A DNA stretch of 64,000 bases from an uncultured Propionivibrio sp. (lineage in GTDB: Bacteria > Pseudomonadota > Gammaproteobacteria > Burkholderiales > Rhodocyclaceae), in contig NZ_OY762656.1 in NCBI RefSeq assembly GCF_963666255.1, forward strand, positions 1 through 64,000, read 5' to 3'. A model generated the notes under the pieces. The model did not search any database. It saw only the letters and a program-made list of their open reading frames with translations, and had not been told where the DNA came from. Shown in pieces: positions 17,904-28,600 of the stretch; the first letter of the stretch is position 1; each line of letters starts with the position of its first letter. The translations under genes and the position numbers were made by a program.

Positions 17904-19520
17904 TTAGAAGCCGGCGCCCTTGATCGACTTGAGGCCCTTGTAGATGGCCTTGGCACCGAGTTGCTCCTCGATGCGGATCAACTGATTGTACTTGCAGATA
18001 CGATCGGTACGCGAGAGCGAACCGGTCTTGATCTGGCCGGCGCCGGTACCGACGGCGAGGTCGGCAATGAAGGAATCCTCGGTTTCACCCGAACGGTGCG
18101 AAGAGATCACGCCGTAGCCAGCCTTCTGCGCCATCTTGATGGCATCGAGGGTCTCGGTCACGGTGCCAATCTGGTTGACCTTGATCAGGATCGAATTGGC
18201 GGCGCCCATGTCGATGCCCTTCTTCAGACGGCCCGGGTTGGTGACGAAGAAGTCGTCGCCGACGATCTGGACCTTCTTGCCGAGCGCCTGCGTGAACTTG
18301 ACGTAGCCTTCCCAATCGTTCTGGTCGAGACCGTCCTCGATCGAGACGATCGGGTACTTCTGGCACCACTCTTCGTACTTGGCGATCATTTCGTCGGCCG
18401 TGAACAGCTTCTCGGGATTCGACTTCCAGAACTTGTAGCCCTGGCGGCCGCCCTCGTCGAACAGTTCCGACGATGCGCAGTCGAGCGCGATGGCAATCTG
18501 CTTGCCCGCCTTGTAGCCGGCGGCGTCGATCGCCTTCATGATGACTTCGAGCGCCTCGTCGTTCGAGAGGTTCGGCGCGAAGCCGCCTTCGTCGCCGACG
18601 GCGGTGACGTGGCCACCCTTCTTGAGGATGCTCTTGAGCGCGTGGAAGATTTCGGTGATCCACTGCAGACCCTGCGAGAAGGTCTTGGCACCGACCGGCA
18701 TGATCATGAATTCCTGGAAGTCGATCAGATTGTCGGCATGCTTGCCGCCGTTGATGATGTTGGCCATCGGCGTCGGCAGCACGAATTCCTTGTTCTTGTG
18801 CAGCTTGGCGATGTACTTCCACAGCGGCATGCCGCTGACATTGGCGGCAGCAACGGTGATCGCCATCGACGCGCCGAGCAGCGCATTGGCGCCGAGCTTC
18901 GCCTTGTTCGAGGTGCCGTCGAGGGCGATCATCGCCTCGTCGAGTTCACGCTGGTTGAGCGGGTTCTTGCCCTTGAGCAGTTTGGCGATCGGGCCATTGA
19001 CGGCCTCGACGGCCTTGAGCACGCCCTTGCCGAGGTAGACCTTCTTGTTGCCGTCGCGCAGTTCGCAGGCTTCGAATTCGCCGGTCGAGGCGCCCGACGG
19101 CACCGCGGCGCGCGCGAGGAAACCGTTGCTGAGCACGATATCGACTTCGACGGTCGGATTGCCGCGCGAATCAAGGATCTGACGACCGACCACCTTGCTG
19201 ATCTTGACGAAAGCCGGCACGACTTTCTTGACAACTTTCTTGGCAGCAACAGCCTTCTTGGCAACGACTTTCTTGGCGACCATTTTCTTGGCGGCAACAG
19301 CCTTCTTCGCAACGGCGGCCTTCTTCGGCGCAGCGGCCTTCTTCGGCGCAGCGACCTTCTTCACGGCGGCGACCTTCTTCACGGCAGCGGTCTTCTTCGC
19401 CGGTGCGGCCTTCTTGGCTGCAGCAACAGTCTTCACGGCAGCGGCCTTCTTGGCGGCTGCGGCGGGTTTTTTGGCAGGAGCGACTTTCTTAGCGGGTGCA
19501 GCTTTAACGACCTTGGCCAT
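17904..19520 (-). CDS. eno: enolase with lysine-rich histone-H1-like N-terminal tail
   Basis: Converts 2-phosphoglycerate to phosphoenolpyruvate. Residues from about 104 to 538 form a normal-length enolase with every catalytic element visible: [22 protein letters not shown] followed by [60 protein letters not shown] and [10 protein letters not shown]. In front lies a tail of about 100 residues made of AAKK, APKK and VAKK units, with about one third Lys and no acidic residue, like histone H1-type or AlgP-type tails. The frame is continuous from ATG 19520 (GGGATG upstream). The gene is not in the usual pyrG-kdsA-eno-ftsB setting; it has its own terminator and AT-rich promoter. The tail may bind DNA, RNA or polyphosphate; this is inference. 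Confidence 0.9.
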   Translation of the reverse strand: MAKVVKAAPAKKVAPAKKPAAAAKKAAAVKTVAAAKKAAPAKKTAAVKKVAAVKKVAAPKKAAAPKKAAVAKKAVAAKKMVAKKVVAKKAVAAKKVVKKVVPAFVKISKVVGRQILDSRGNPTVEVDIVLSNGFLARAAVPSGASTGEFEACELRDGNKKVYLGKGVLKAVEAVNGPIAKLLKGKNPLNQRELDEAMIALDGTSNKAKLGANALLGASMAITVAAANVSGMPLWKYIAKLHKNKEFVLPTPMANIINGGKHADNLIDFQEFMIMPVGAKTFSQGLQWITEIFHALKSILKKGGHVTAVGDEGGFAPNLSNDEALEVIMKAIDAAGYKAGKQIAIALDCASSELFDEGGRQGYKFWKSNPEKLFTADEMIAKYEEWCQKYPIVSIEDGLDQNDWEGYVKFTQALGKKVQIVGDDFFVTNPGRLKKGIDMGAANSILIKVNQIGTVTETLDAIKMAQKAGYGVISSHRSGETEDSFIADLAVGTGAGQIKTGSLSRTDRICKYNQLIRIEEQLGAKAIYKGLKSIKGAGF

Positions 19521-19576
19521 TTTTCATCCCATGAACAATAGTTGAACAAAAGTTTCTGCTGACTTACAAAAGTACA

Positions 19577-19582
19577 AGTATA
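19577..19582 (-). promoter_or_regulatory. possible -10 element for the tailed enolase
   Basis: On the minus strand TATACT lies in the AT-rich gap between the DUF190 gene and the enolase start, about 57 bases upstream of the ATG. No good -35 was seen at 16-18 bases, so the call is tentative. Confidence 0.35.
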
Positions 19583-19601
19583 TAACAAAACACTTTGGAA
19601 T

Positions 19602-19967
19602 CTAATGCTTGCCTGATTCCTCCGACGCGTTGCCAGCCGATTCGTCGGCATTTATGACACCAAACTCGACCGGGACACGCACATAGAAAACGCAAATGCC
19701 GGCATTGCGCACCAGCGACATCATCGCTTCGGCCTCTTTCGCATCGACGATGAACTCGACCTCGACCGCCGTCGAACCGGCCAATTCGAAGAACTGACTC
19801 TCGTGCAGCACATGATGCCTGCCGAAGCCGCCGATGGCACGGAACGCCGAACCGCCGCGGATACCAATGGCATTGGCCTGCTCGAGCAGCCATTCCCAGA
19901 GCAGCACACCATGATGACGCCGCCGTTCATCGACATATAGCCTGAGATACTCGCCTGTCATTGCCAT
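19602..19967 (-). CDS. DUF190 (PII-like) protein
   Basis: A soluble protein of 121 residues of the DUF190 family, related in fold to PII signalling proteins. Visible family features are LRLYVDERRRHHG near the N-terminus, the glycine-rich IGGFGRHH and a beta-alpha-beta arrangement. DUF190 genes are frequently found next to crcB, as here: crcB ends 13 bases upstream on the same strand. This suggests a regulatory partner of the fluoride channel, though the molecular role is not established. ATG 19967 is chosen; a second ATG two codons later (19961) is possible. The C-terminus is short and polar. Confidence 0.8.
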   Translation of the reverse strand: MAMTGEYLRLYVDERRRHHGVLLWEWLLEQANAIGIRGGSAFRAIGGFGRHHVLHESQFFELAGSTAVEVEFIVDAKEAEAMMSLVRNAGICVFYVRVPVEFGVINADESAGNASEESGKH

Positions 19968-19980
19968 CTCTGATTCCCTA

Positions 19981-20364
19981 TCATAGGTTCTTGAACAGCG
20001 ACACCGTACCGATACCGGCAAAGGTCATGGCGATCGAACCGACCACATGCACCGCGATGGCGCCGAAGGCCCAGACCATCCGACCCTGCTGCAGCAACAG
20101 GGTGACCTCGGCCGAGAAGGTCGAAAAAGTCGTCAGCCCACCGCAGAAACCGGTAATCAGCAGCAGGCGCCATTCGGGCGAGATCGCTGCGAACGCAGCA
20201 AAAAAGGCAACGGCAACGCCAACGACATAGGCGCCGATCAGGTTGGCCGCCAGCGTACCCGGCGGCACCGAGGGGAACAAGCTGTTGAGCTTGTTGCCGA
20301 GATACCAGCGCAGGAGCGCGCCAAGCGCCGATCCGACGGCAATCGCCGCCACCGATTTCCACAT
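19981..20364 (-). CDS. crcB: fluoride channel CrcB/Fluc
   Basis: A small inner-membrane protein of 127 residues with four hydrophobic helices that exports fluoride as a dual-topology dimer. Family motifs are present: GALLRWYLG, the Asn-bearing [14 protein letters not shown] and [13 protein letters not shown], whose Phe, Thr and Ser residues line the fluoride pore. ATG 20364 has AGAGG seven bases upstream; the ATG directly before it is possible. It is followed by the DUF190 gene. The crcB (fluoride) riboswitch consensus was looked for in the leader and not seen; an inverted repeat is there instead. Confidence 0.9.
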   Translation of the reverse strand: MWKSVAAIAVGSALGALLRWYLGNKLNSLFPSVPPGTLAANLIGAYVVGVAVAFFAAFAAISPEWRLLLITGFCGGLTTFSTFSAEVTLLLQQGRMVWAFGAIAVHVVGSIAMTFAGIGTVSLFKNL

Positions 20365-20395
20365 CATCGAACCTCTTCCGTCATGTCGGCGCTTT

Positions 20396-20424
20396 CCCAC
20401 AGAAACTGTGCATAAGTCTGTGGG
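20396..20424. repeat. inverted repeat in the crcB leader
   Basis: CCCACAGA (20396-20403) and TCTGTGGG (20417-20424) form a perfect eight-base-pair stem with a 13-base loop, about 30 bases upstream of the crcB start. It could be an RNA leader structure or a protein-binding site. Confidence 0.5.
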
Positions 20425-20462
20425 CGGCATGTGCCCGATCGAAAAATCCGGAATGCCGCCAG

Positions 20463-20508
20463 TGACTTGGCATCCTTGCCGAAAAAAGAGGCAAGCGGCG
20501 CCAAGTCA
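20463..20508 (-). terminator. long hairpin spanning the fadD stop codon
   Basis: TGACTTGGC and GCCAAGTCA (nine base pairs) enclose a second stem CTTGCC/GGCAAG; on the minus strand the loop contains six T. The TGA stop of fadD (20506-20508) is part of the outer stem. No T run follows the hairpin, so it may protect the 3' end or terminate weakly. Confidence 0.5.
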
Positions 20509-22188
20509 GCGCTCCTCTTTCGTCGCCGCAGTGGCGTCACGCAATTCGCGGCGCAGGATCTTGCCGACGTTCGTCTTCGGCAACTCGGTGCGGAACTCGA
20601 TCTGGCTCGGCACTTTGTAGCCGGTAAGAAATTCGCGGCAATGACGCAGCAATTCCTTCGGCGTCAGGCTTTCGTCGCGCCGCACGACGAAAATCTTGAC
20701 CGACTCACCGGTGCGTTCGTCGGGCACGCCGATCGCCGCCGCCTCAACGACGCCGTCGTGCATGACAAGAACGTCTTCGATTTCGTTGGGATAGACGTTG
20801 AATCCGGACACCAGGATCATGTCCTTCTTACGATCGACGATCCGGATGAACCCGCGCTCGTCCATGACGGCGATATCGCCGGTACGCAGGAAGCCGTCGG
20901 GCGTCATGACGTTGGCAGTTTCCTCGGGCTGGCGATAATAGCCCTTCATCACCTGCGGCCCGCGCAGGCACAATTCGCCCCGCTCGCCGAGCGCCACGTC
21001 ATTGCCGTTGTCATCGCGGATGGCAACCTCGGTCGACGGCACCGGCAGGCCGATCGCACCGGTGTACTCGGTGCCGTGGAAAGGATTGATCGCCGCCACC
21101 GGCGACGCCTCGGTCAGGCCGTAGCCTTCCATCAGCGTCAGGCCGGTCATCTTCTTCCAGCGTTCGGCAACGCCGCGCTGCACCGCCGCACCGCCGCCGA
21201 GCGTCACCTTGACACGCGAGAAATCGAGTTCGGCGAATTTCGGGTGGTTGAGCAGCGCATTGAACAGCGTGTTGACGCCGGTCATGATGGTGAAGGGCGT
21301 CTTCGCCAGTTCCTTGATGAACCCGGGAATGTCGCGCGGATTGGTGATCAGCAGGTTGGTGCCGCCGAGACGGATGAAGAGGAAGCAGTTCGCCGTCATC
21401 GCGAAGATGTGATACAGCGGCAGCGCCGTCACCACCAGTTCCTCGCCCTCGGTCACATGCTGCTTCACCCAGGCGTGCACCTGAATGACGTTGGCAAGCA
21501 TGTTGCCGTGCGCGAGCATCGCGCCCTTTGAAACGCCGGTGGTTCCGCCCGTGTATTGCAGGAAAGCGATATCATCGCGGCCGATGTCGACCGGCGCGAA
21601 CGACGCCGCGCGACCGCGCGCCATCGCCTGGCGGAAAGGCTCGACATTCCTGAGCCGCCAGCTCGGTACGACGCGTTTGACATACTTGACGACGAAATTG
21701 ACGATCGGCCCCTTGGCACCAAGCATGTCGCCCAGCCGCGCCATGACGATATGCTCGACCGGATAACGGCGCACGACCTTCATCAGCGTGCGCGCGAAAT
21801 TCTCGAGAATGACGATCGTCGTGGCGCCACAGTCGCGCAGCTGGTATTCGAGCTCGCGTGCCTTGTAGAGCGGATTGCAATTGACCACGACGCAACCGGC
21901 GCGCAACGCGCCCAACATGCAGACGGGATACTGAAGGACGTTCGGCAGCATGATCGCGACGCGTTCGCCGCGCGGCAGCTTGAGCACCGACTGGAGATAC
22001 GCGGCGAAGTCGCGCGAAAGGCGGTCGAGTTCGCCATAGCTGATGCGCGCGCCCATGCAGATGAAGGCGGTGCGGTCGCGGTAACGTTCGACGCTTTGCT
22101 CGAAGAGATCGATCAGCGAAGCATACGCCGCCGGATCGATTTCCGCCGGAACGCCCGGTTCATAGCTCTGCAGCCAGATCTTATCCAC
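20506..22188 (-). CDS. fadD: long-chain fatty-acid--CoA ligase
   Basis: Activates fatty acids to acyl-CoA using ATP, the first step of beta-oxidation. It has 560 residues, the usual FadD length. The AMP-binding P-loop is [12 protein letters not shown]; further adenylate-family motifs are [10 protein letters not shown], the TGD in [27 protein letters not shown] and the C-terminal catalytic Lys in [12 protein letters not shown] start at GTG 22188 because it gives [18 protein letters not shown], matching the conserved FadD N-terminus; a TTG nine codons upstream is less likely. It follows the helicase-nuclease gene after about 117 bases and is not grouped with other fad genes. Confidence 0.92.
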   Translation of the reverse strand: MDKIWLQSYEPGVPAEIDPAAYASLIDLFEQSVERYRDRTAFICMGARISYGELDRLSRDFAAYLQSVLKLPRGERVAIMLPNVLQYPVCMLGALRAGCVVVNCNPLYKARELEYQLRDCGATTIVILENFARTLMKVVRRYPVEHIVMARLGDMLGAKGPIVNFVVKYVKRVVPSWRLRNVEPFRQAMARGRAASFAPVDIGRDDIAFLQYTGGTTGVSKGAMLAHGNMLANVIQVHAWVKQHVTEGEELVVTALPLYHIFAMTANCFLFIRLGGTNLLITNPRDIPGFIKELAKTPFTIMTGVNTLFNALLNHPKFAELDFSRVKVTLGGGAAVQRGVAERWKKMTGLTLMEGYGLTEASPVAAINPFHGTEYTGAIGLPVPSTEVAIRDDNGNDVALGERGELCLRGPQVMKGYYRQPEETANVMTPDGFLRTGDIAVMDERGFIRIVDRKKDMILVSGFNVYPNEIEDVLVMHDGVVEAAAIGVPDERTGESVKIFVVRRDESLTPKELLRHCREFLTGYKVPSQIEFRTELPKTNVGKILRRELRDATAATKEER

Positions 22189-22305
22189 CCGCCCCCCAGA
22201 GGACTCGTTATTCAATTGTCGTCTCGGCTTTCACCAAAGCTGAAATGGTAGTCGATTCGAACGATGAATCAAAGCCGGAACGCGCGTTTCCCCGGTGCCC
22301 GGCGC

Positions 22306-25300
22306 CTATTCGCCGGACACCTCAAGAAAATCCGCATCGCCGAAGATCAACAGGCCGCGCACCGGCCGGCCGGGGAAGGCGGCAGCGACAATACGGCAAT
22401 AGCCGCGTACCTGTTCCTCGTAGGCCGACAGCCGTCCGGTCGCACGCCCCGAACTCTTGTAGTCGAGCACCCAGAGCGCGCCCTCGACCTCGACCAGACG
22501 GTCGATACGCTGCAACTGCCCGTCGCCTGCGGTCACATCGACTTCGTTCCAGGCGCGCGCATAACGCGTCGGATCGAAGAAACGACGCAAGGCCGGCTCG
22601 GCGAGGATGCGTTGGGCGACCGCATCGACGCGCCGGAAATCGCTCTCGGCGAAGCCCAGCGCGCGCCACCAACCGGGCGCCTCGGCGCCCACCGTGCGCC
22701 GTTCGAGCAGCGCATGCAGTAGCACGCCGAAACGCTCCGCCGCATCCATGGCCTCACGTCGCTCGCCGATGGCGGGCAAGGCCGGAACCGGCCCGTCCAC
22801 CGACGATACCGGTGGCATGACGACCGCCGCGCCGCGCGGCAAGGCATCGCCGTGGGCAAGATCGCCGCCCAGCCGCTCGATCGCCGACGCGATGAGCCGA
22901 TACGGCGTTGTGTCGCCGGCGCGTGCGTTGTCGATGCCACTGGCGATGAACACCTGACGCGCCCGCGTGATCGCGACGTAGAGCAGGTTGAGTTCCTCGC
23001 GCGCCGCGGCCGCCGCCTCGGCGTCGAAAATCGGCTGGCGCGCGACACCGCGATCTTCCTTGCGTCCGAAGAAGGAAAAATGACACGGCGCCCGCTCTTC
23101 CGGCGCCCAATCGACAATCACATCCCAGGGATCGGGCGGCCGCGGTGCGGCATGCGCCCCCAGCAGCCAGACGATCGGCGCTTCCAGACCCTTGGCGCCG
23201 TGGATGGTGAGGATACGTACCCGGCCCGTCGCGGCACTGTCGGCGGCAATGACGCCTTCATCGGGCGCATCGCTGCTGTCGGCGTCGCGCCATTCGCGCA
23301 GCGCGTCAATGAAGCGCGGCAGGCTCGGATAGCGACCGCCGTCGAGATCGAGCGCGAGCAGAAGCAGTTCGCGCAGGTTGGCCTCGACCCCCGCTGCCAT
23401 CGCCGCCGGCGCCGCCCGGCGGTAGCGGGCGATGACCTCGCCCTCGTGAAAGATCCTGTCGAGCAGGTCATGCACCGGCAGCACGCTGGCCGCCGCCTGC
23501 CATGCCAGCAACAGCCGCGAAGCGCGCGACAGATGCGACGGCGCGGCCGCCTCCATGACTTCGGCATGAAGACGTATCCACCAGCCGATCTCCGTGCGCG
23601 CCGCCAGACGCATGAGCATGTCATCGTCGCAGGCGAACAGCGGCGAGCGCAGCACCTGCGCCAGGTGCAGGTCGTCCGACGGGGTCACCAGCACGGCGAG
23701 CAAGGCCATGATGTCGGCAACTTCGAGCGCTTCGAGCAAGCCGCCGCGCGAGCCGGCGTCGAAGGGAATCCCCGCCGCGCTGAGCGCACGTTCGTACAGT
23801 GCTAGTCCGGTGCGCGTACGCACCAGGATCAGGATATCGTCATAGCGCGCCGGACGTACTGTGGCCGGGGCACCGGGCGCCCCGGCGACCTGGATCTGCC
23901 AGGCCTCGCCGTCGCAGCCGACGATCTCCTGGATGCGCGCAGCCAGCGCCTCGGCTTCCAGCGCGCGGCGGCGGTCCTCGGCGATGACGGCCGGTTCGGT
24001 CAGCGGATCGCGCAGTCGAATGTCCTGATCGCCGTCCTCGGCATCGCTTGTTTCCACTTCGTCATGGCCAAACAGCGGCAGCAGTTCGACTCGCCCTGGC
24101 ACCGGCCCGGCCAGCGACGCCTGGCGGCGGAAGGGCTGGAAAACAGGGTCATCGAGGAAGAGCGCATTGACGACATCGATCACCGCCGGCGCGTTGCGTC
24201 GCGTCACATCCTGTTCGCAGCGGACGGCACCGAACTCGTGTTCGAGGAATTCACTGGCGACGGCGAACAGGCGCGGTTCGGCGCGCCGGAAACGATAGAT
24301 CGACTGCTTCGGATCGCCGACCAGGAAAAGACACGGCCGCGCGCCGTCGCTGTAGGCATCGAGCCAGGCCCGCAGGATCTGCCACTGCAGCGGATTGGTG
24401 TCCTGGAACTCGTCGAGCAGGACATGACGATAACGCGCGTCGAGCCGCGCCTGCAGGAAGGCCGCCGTCATCTCGTCACGCAGGAGTTGCAGCACCGCCC
24501 ATTCGGCATCGACGAAATCGATCTGCCGCCGCGCCTGCTTGAAGGCATCGACATGCGCGAGGAAAGCGGCGAAAACGGCGCAGGCATCGCGGTTGAAGGC
24601 GAGGATGCGCTCCGCCCTCTGGCGCTCGGCGCAATCGATCAGCCATTCGCCGAGACGCGCATGCAGCGCGACCAGACGTTCTGCCCCGGCCGGTGTGAAA
24701 CGCTTCTCGGCGGTCTTGTTGAGTTCGCGCTTGCGCAGCGTGCCGGTCGCGGTCAGCACGGCCGAACAGAGCAGATCGAAACGCACCGCATCATCGTCAC
24801 AGGCGAGCGCTGCGCGCAGGGCCGCCGCGCAACGCGCGTCGGTCGCCGTTTCGCTCATTTCGAGCAGGCCGAGATACGCCTGCACCTCGCCCTGCCACTC
24901 GCCGGCGAAACACGCCGCCAGTGCTTCACCAGGTTCGCCGGCGCCGAGCAGCGCCTGCAGCGCGTCCACCACCTGTCCTTCGATCCGTGCCGGGTCGTCG
25001 GCCAGAACGCGCCATTCGCTGCGGCGGTCGAAGGCGCGGCGCAACAGTCGGCGCGTCGCGTCGAGACCGGCGGTGTCGAGCAAGGTGATGAAACGCTGCG
25101 TGAGCGGGCTCTGCACATCCTTCTGCAGCGCCGTGGCGAAGGACTGCCACAACTCGTCGAAGAAGCGCGAGTCGGCGTCGACGAGCGTCGCGCCCGACAG
25201 ATTGGCCGACAAGGGTGCGGCGTCAACGAGTTGCAGGAACCAGCCGTGAAAAGTGCTGACCGCCAGGCGCGGCTGCGCCGTCAGGACAATTTCATAAAGC

Positions 25301-25608
25301 CCGCGCGCCGTCCGGCGCGTCGCGGCATCGGGATCGACACCGCGTTCGGCGAGGAAGGCATCGACGAAGGCGCTGTCGCCGGTCGCCAGTTGCCGCAACC
25401 AGCCGACGACGCGCTCCTCGATTTCGCGCGCCGCCTTGCGGGTGAAGGTGATCGCCAGGATGTCGCCGGGGGCGACGCCGGCGAGCAGCAGGCGGACGAT
25501 GCGCGAGGCGAGCAGCCAGGTCTTGCCGCTGCCGGCGCAGGCCTCGACGACGACGCTGTGCGTCGGGTCGAGGGCGCGCCGCACGAGCGGATCGACGGCC
25601 TCAGCCAT
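22306..25608 (-). CDS. AddA/RecB-like UvrD-family helicase with C-terminal nuclease
   Basis: A double-strand-break end-processing helicase-nuclease of 1100 residues. Walker A is ACAGSGKTWLL (about residues 23-33); motif Ia ITFTRKAAREIEERV, motif II LLDEFQDTNPLQWQIL, motif III VGDPKQSIYRFRRAEP, and later TIHGAKGLEAPIVWLLG and NLLYVAITRARQ complete the SF1A helicase. The C-terminus is a RecB-type PD-(D/E)XK nuclease: LLHALLE, RIDRLVE, WVLDYKSS and YEEQVRGY. AddA normally works with AddB, but neither neighbour (purL upstream, fadD downstream) is addB; a partner gene may be elsewhere. It starts 25 bases after the purL stop, probably in the same transcript. Confidence 0.85.
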   Translation of the reverse strand: MAEAVDPLVRRALDPTHSVVVEACAGSGKTWLLASRIVRLLLAGVAPGDILAITFTRKAAREIEERVVGWLRQLATGDSAFVDAFLAERGVDPDAATRRTARGLYEIVLTAQPRLAVSTFHGWFLQLVDAAPLSANLSGATLVDADSRFFDELWQSFATALQKDVQSPLTQRFITLLDTAGLDATRRLLRRAFDRRSEWRVLADDPARIEGQVVDALQALLGAGEPGEALAACFAGEWQGEVQAYLGLLEMSETATDARCAAALRAALACDDDAVRFDLLCSAVLTATGTLRKRELNKTAEKRFTPAGAERLVALHARLGEWLIDCAERQRAERILAFNRDACAVFAAFLAHVDAFKQARRQIDFVDAEWAVLQLLRDEMTAAFLQARLDARYRHVLLDEFQDTNPLQWQILRAWLDAYSDGARPCLFLVGDPKQSIYRFRRAEPRLFAVASEFLEHEFGAVRCEQDVTRRNAPAVIDVVNALFLDDPVFQPFRRQASLAGPVPGRVELLPLFGHDEVETSDAEDGDQDIRLRDPLTEPAVIAEDRRRALEAEALAARIQEIVGCDGEAWQIQVAGAPGAPATVRPARYDDILILVRTRTGLALYERALSAAGIPFDAGSRGGLLEALEVADIMALLAVLVTPSDDLHLAQVLRSPLFACDDDMLMRLAARTEIGWWIRLHAEVMEAAAPSHLSRASRLLLAWQAAASVLPVHDLLDRIFHEGEVIARYRRAAPAAMAAGVEANLRELLLLALDLDGGRYPSLPRFIDALREWRDADSSDAPDEGVIAADSAATGRVRILTIHGAKGLEAPIVWLLGAHAAPRPPDPWDVIVDWAPEERAPCHFSFFGRKEDRGVARQPIFDAEAAAAAREELNLLYVAITRARQVFIASGIDNARAGDTTPYRLIASAIERLGGDLAHGDALPRGAAVVMPPVSSVDGPVPALPAIGERREAMDAAERFGVLLHALLERRTVGAEAPGWWRALGFAESDFRRVDAVAQRILAEPALRRFFDPTRYARAWNEVDVTAGDGQLQRIDRLVEVEGALWVLDYKSSGRATGRLSAYEEQVRGYCRIVAAAFPGRPVRGLLIFGDADFLEVSGE

Positions 25609-25633
25609 GGCGCCCGGTCGGCCTCGCGGCGGG

Positions 25634-28600
25634 TCAGCCGACCCAGCGCCGCGCGTTGCGGAACATGCGCATCCACGGCGAATCCTCGCCGAGACTTTCC
25701 GGATGCCAGGACATCTGCACGGTGCGGAAAACGCGCTCCGGGTGCGGCATCATGATCGTGAAACGGCCGTCGGCCGTCGTCACGCCGGTGATGCCGGCCG
25801 GCGAACCGTTCGGGTTGTAGGGATAGACCTCGGTCACCCGGCCGGCATTGTCGAGGTAGCGCATTGCCACCAGCGCACCCGCCTGCTGCGCCGCCGATTC
25901 AAACTCGGCGCGGCCTTCGCCGTGCGAGACGACGATCGGCATGCGGCTGCCGGCCATGCCGGCGAAGAACAGCGAGGGCGAATCGGGAATCTCGACCATC
26001 GTGAAACGCGCCTCGAACTGCTCGACGCGGTTGCGCTCGAAGCGCGGCCATGCCTCGGCACCGGGGATCAGGTCCTTCAATGCGCTCATCATCTGGCAGC
26101 CGTTACAGACGCCGAGGGCGAAGGTATCGCCGCGGCCGAAGAAAGCCGAGAACTCGTCGCGCGCACGCGGGTTGAAGAGGATCGTGCGCGCCCAGCCCTT
26201 GCCGGCGCCGAGCACGTCGCCATAGGAGAAGCCGCCGCAGGCGACGGCGCCCTTGAAGCCGGCGAGCGAGACGCGGCCCGAGAGAATATCGCTCATGTGC
26301 ACATCGACGGCGTCGAAGCCGGCGCGGTCGAAAGCCGCCGCCATTTCGATCTGGCTGTTGACGCCCTGCTCGCGCAGGATCGCCATGCGCGGCCGCACGC
26401 CGGCGGCGATAAAGGGCGCGGCAATATCCTCGCCCGGTGCATACGGGAGGCTCACCGACAGACCGTTGTCATCGGCGTCGAGGATGCGATCGTATTCCTG
26501 CTGCGCGCACTCGGGGTTGTCACGCAGGGACTGCATGCGGAAACTCGTTTCCGACCAGGCACGGTGCAGATCGACGCGCTTCTCGGCAAGCAAGGCCGCG
26601 CCGCGGCAGTTGATGCGGATCATGCCGCTGTTATCGGGCGCGCCGAGCAGGGTGGCGGCGATGCCAGCGGTCTGGAATGCCGCCTGAACGATATTGCGCT
26701 GGGCGCGGCGAATCTGCACGACCGCACCGAGCTCTTCGGCGAAAAGCGCACGCACCGGACTGTCGGGCGATCCGTCGCAGAGATCGCCGATGTCGACGGC
26801 GAGGCCGCAACGCGAAGTAAAGGCCATCTCGGCGAGCGTGGCGAAGAGGCCGCCGTCGGAACGGTCGTGATAGGCGAGCAGCATATCGTCGGCGGCGAGC
26901 CGCTGGACGATGCTGAAGAATGCCGCGAGCTTCTTCGGCACATCGACATCGGGCACTTCCGAGCCGGTGGCGTTGAAGACCTGTGCCAGCGCCGAACCGC
27001 CGAGGCGGTTCCTGCCTTCGCCGAGGTCAATGACAAGCAGGTCGGTGGCTTCGCCCGAAACCCTGAGCTGCGGCGTCAGCGTGCGCCGCGCGTCCTGCAC
27101 CGGCGCGAAGGCGCTGACGATCAGCGACAGCGGCGCCACCACTTCCTTGGCCTCGCCGCCCTCTTCCCATGCCGTCCGCATCGACAGCGAATCCTTGCCG
27201 ACCGGAATCGAGACGCCGATCGTCTGACAGAGATCGGACACCGCACGCACCGTGTCGAACAGGCGCGCATCCTCGCCGGCGACGCCGGCCGGCGCCATCC
27301 AGTTGGCCGAGAGCTTGACGTCGCCGAGCTTGGCGATGCGTGCCGCGGCGACATTGGTCAGCGCTTCGCCGACCGCCATGCGGCCCGAGGCGGGCGCGTC
27401 GAGCACGGCCACCGGCGTGCGTTCGCCCATGGCAAAAGCCTCGCCGAGCAGCGTGCGATATCCCATTGTCGTCACCGCGACGTCGGCCACCGGCACCTGC
27501 CACGGCCCGACCATCTGGTCGCGCGCCGTCATGCCGCCGACCGAGCGGTCGCCGATCGAGATCAGGAAGGTCTTGTCGGCGACGGTCGGCAGACGCAGCA
27601 CGCGATAGGCGGCATCCTTCAGATCGATGCCAGTTGCATCGAAGGGCACGGCGACGGTCGGCAGGCGTGTCACATCGCGCGTCATGCGCGGCGGCTTGCC
27701 GAGCAGCGCGTCCATATCCATGTCTACCGGCTTGTCGCCGAAATGACGGTCGGCGACGATCAGGCGATTGTCATCGGTAGCGGTGCCGACGACGGCGAAG
27801 GGGCAGCGCTCGCGCACGCACAGCGCTTCGAATTCGGGCAGACGCGACGGCGGGATCGCCAGCACGTAGCGTTCCTGCGACTCGTTGCTCCAGATTTCGG
27901 CCGGCGACATGCCGGGTTCCTCGATATGCACGTCACGCAGCTCGAAATGCGCGCCGCAACCACCGCCATGGGCGAGTTCGGGGAAGGCGTTGGAGAGACC
28001 GCCGGCGCCGACGTCATGGATCGACACGATCGGGTTGCCGTCGCCGGGTTGCGAAGCGTCGCCCTGCGGCGCGCCCATCTGCCAGCAGCGATCGATGACT
28101 TCCTGGGCGCGACGCTGCATTTCCGGATTGCCGCGCTGCACCGAGGCGAAATCGAGGTCTTCGGCGTTGGTGCCAGTACTCATCGAACTGGCCGCGCCGC
28201 CGCCGAGACCGATCAGCATGCCGGGACCGCCAAGCTGGATCAGCAGCGTGCCGGGCGCGAAGGTCGGTACCTTGAAGGCCTGGCTGTCGGCGATATTGCC
28301 GACGCCGCCGGCAACCATGATCGGCTTGTGATAGCCGCGCACGACGCCGTCATTGCCGGTGCCGACACGCTGTTCGTAGGTGCGGAAATAGCCGGTCAGG
28401 TTGGGACGGCCGAATTCATTGTTGAAGGCGGCGGCGCCGATCGGGCCGTCGAGCATGATCGACAGCGCCGAGGCGATGCGCGACGGACGGCCGTAGCCGG
28501 CGCTTTCGGTTTCCCACGGCTGCATCGCGTCGGGCAGATACAGGTTGGAGACCGAGAAGCCACAGAGGCCGGCCTTCGGCTTGGAGCCGCGCCCGGTCGA

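Noticed and set aside
19205-19515. Repetitive DNA that could be read as a non-coding repeat
   Set aside because: The repeats are in frame with the enolase, keep codon-level Lys/Ala pattern and have a start codon and ribosome site at the end.
17637-19541. 634-residue plus-strand open frame opposite the enolase, rich in Phe, Leu and Gly
   Set aside because: It is the antisense of the enolase and its lysine-rich tail; the minus frame has all enolase motifs, a ribosome site and a terminator.
20365-20430. Fluoride riboswitch upstream of crcB
   Set aside because: The conserved GGNGAUGG and following pseudoknot segments could not be found on the minus strand.
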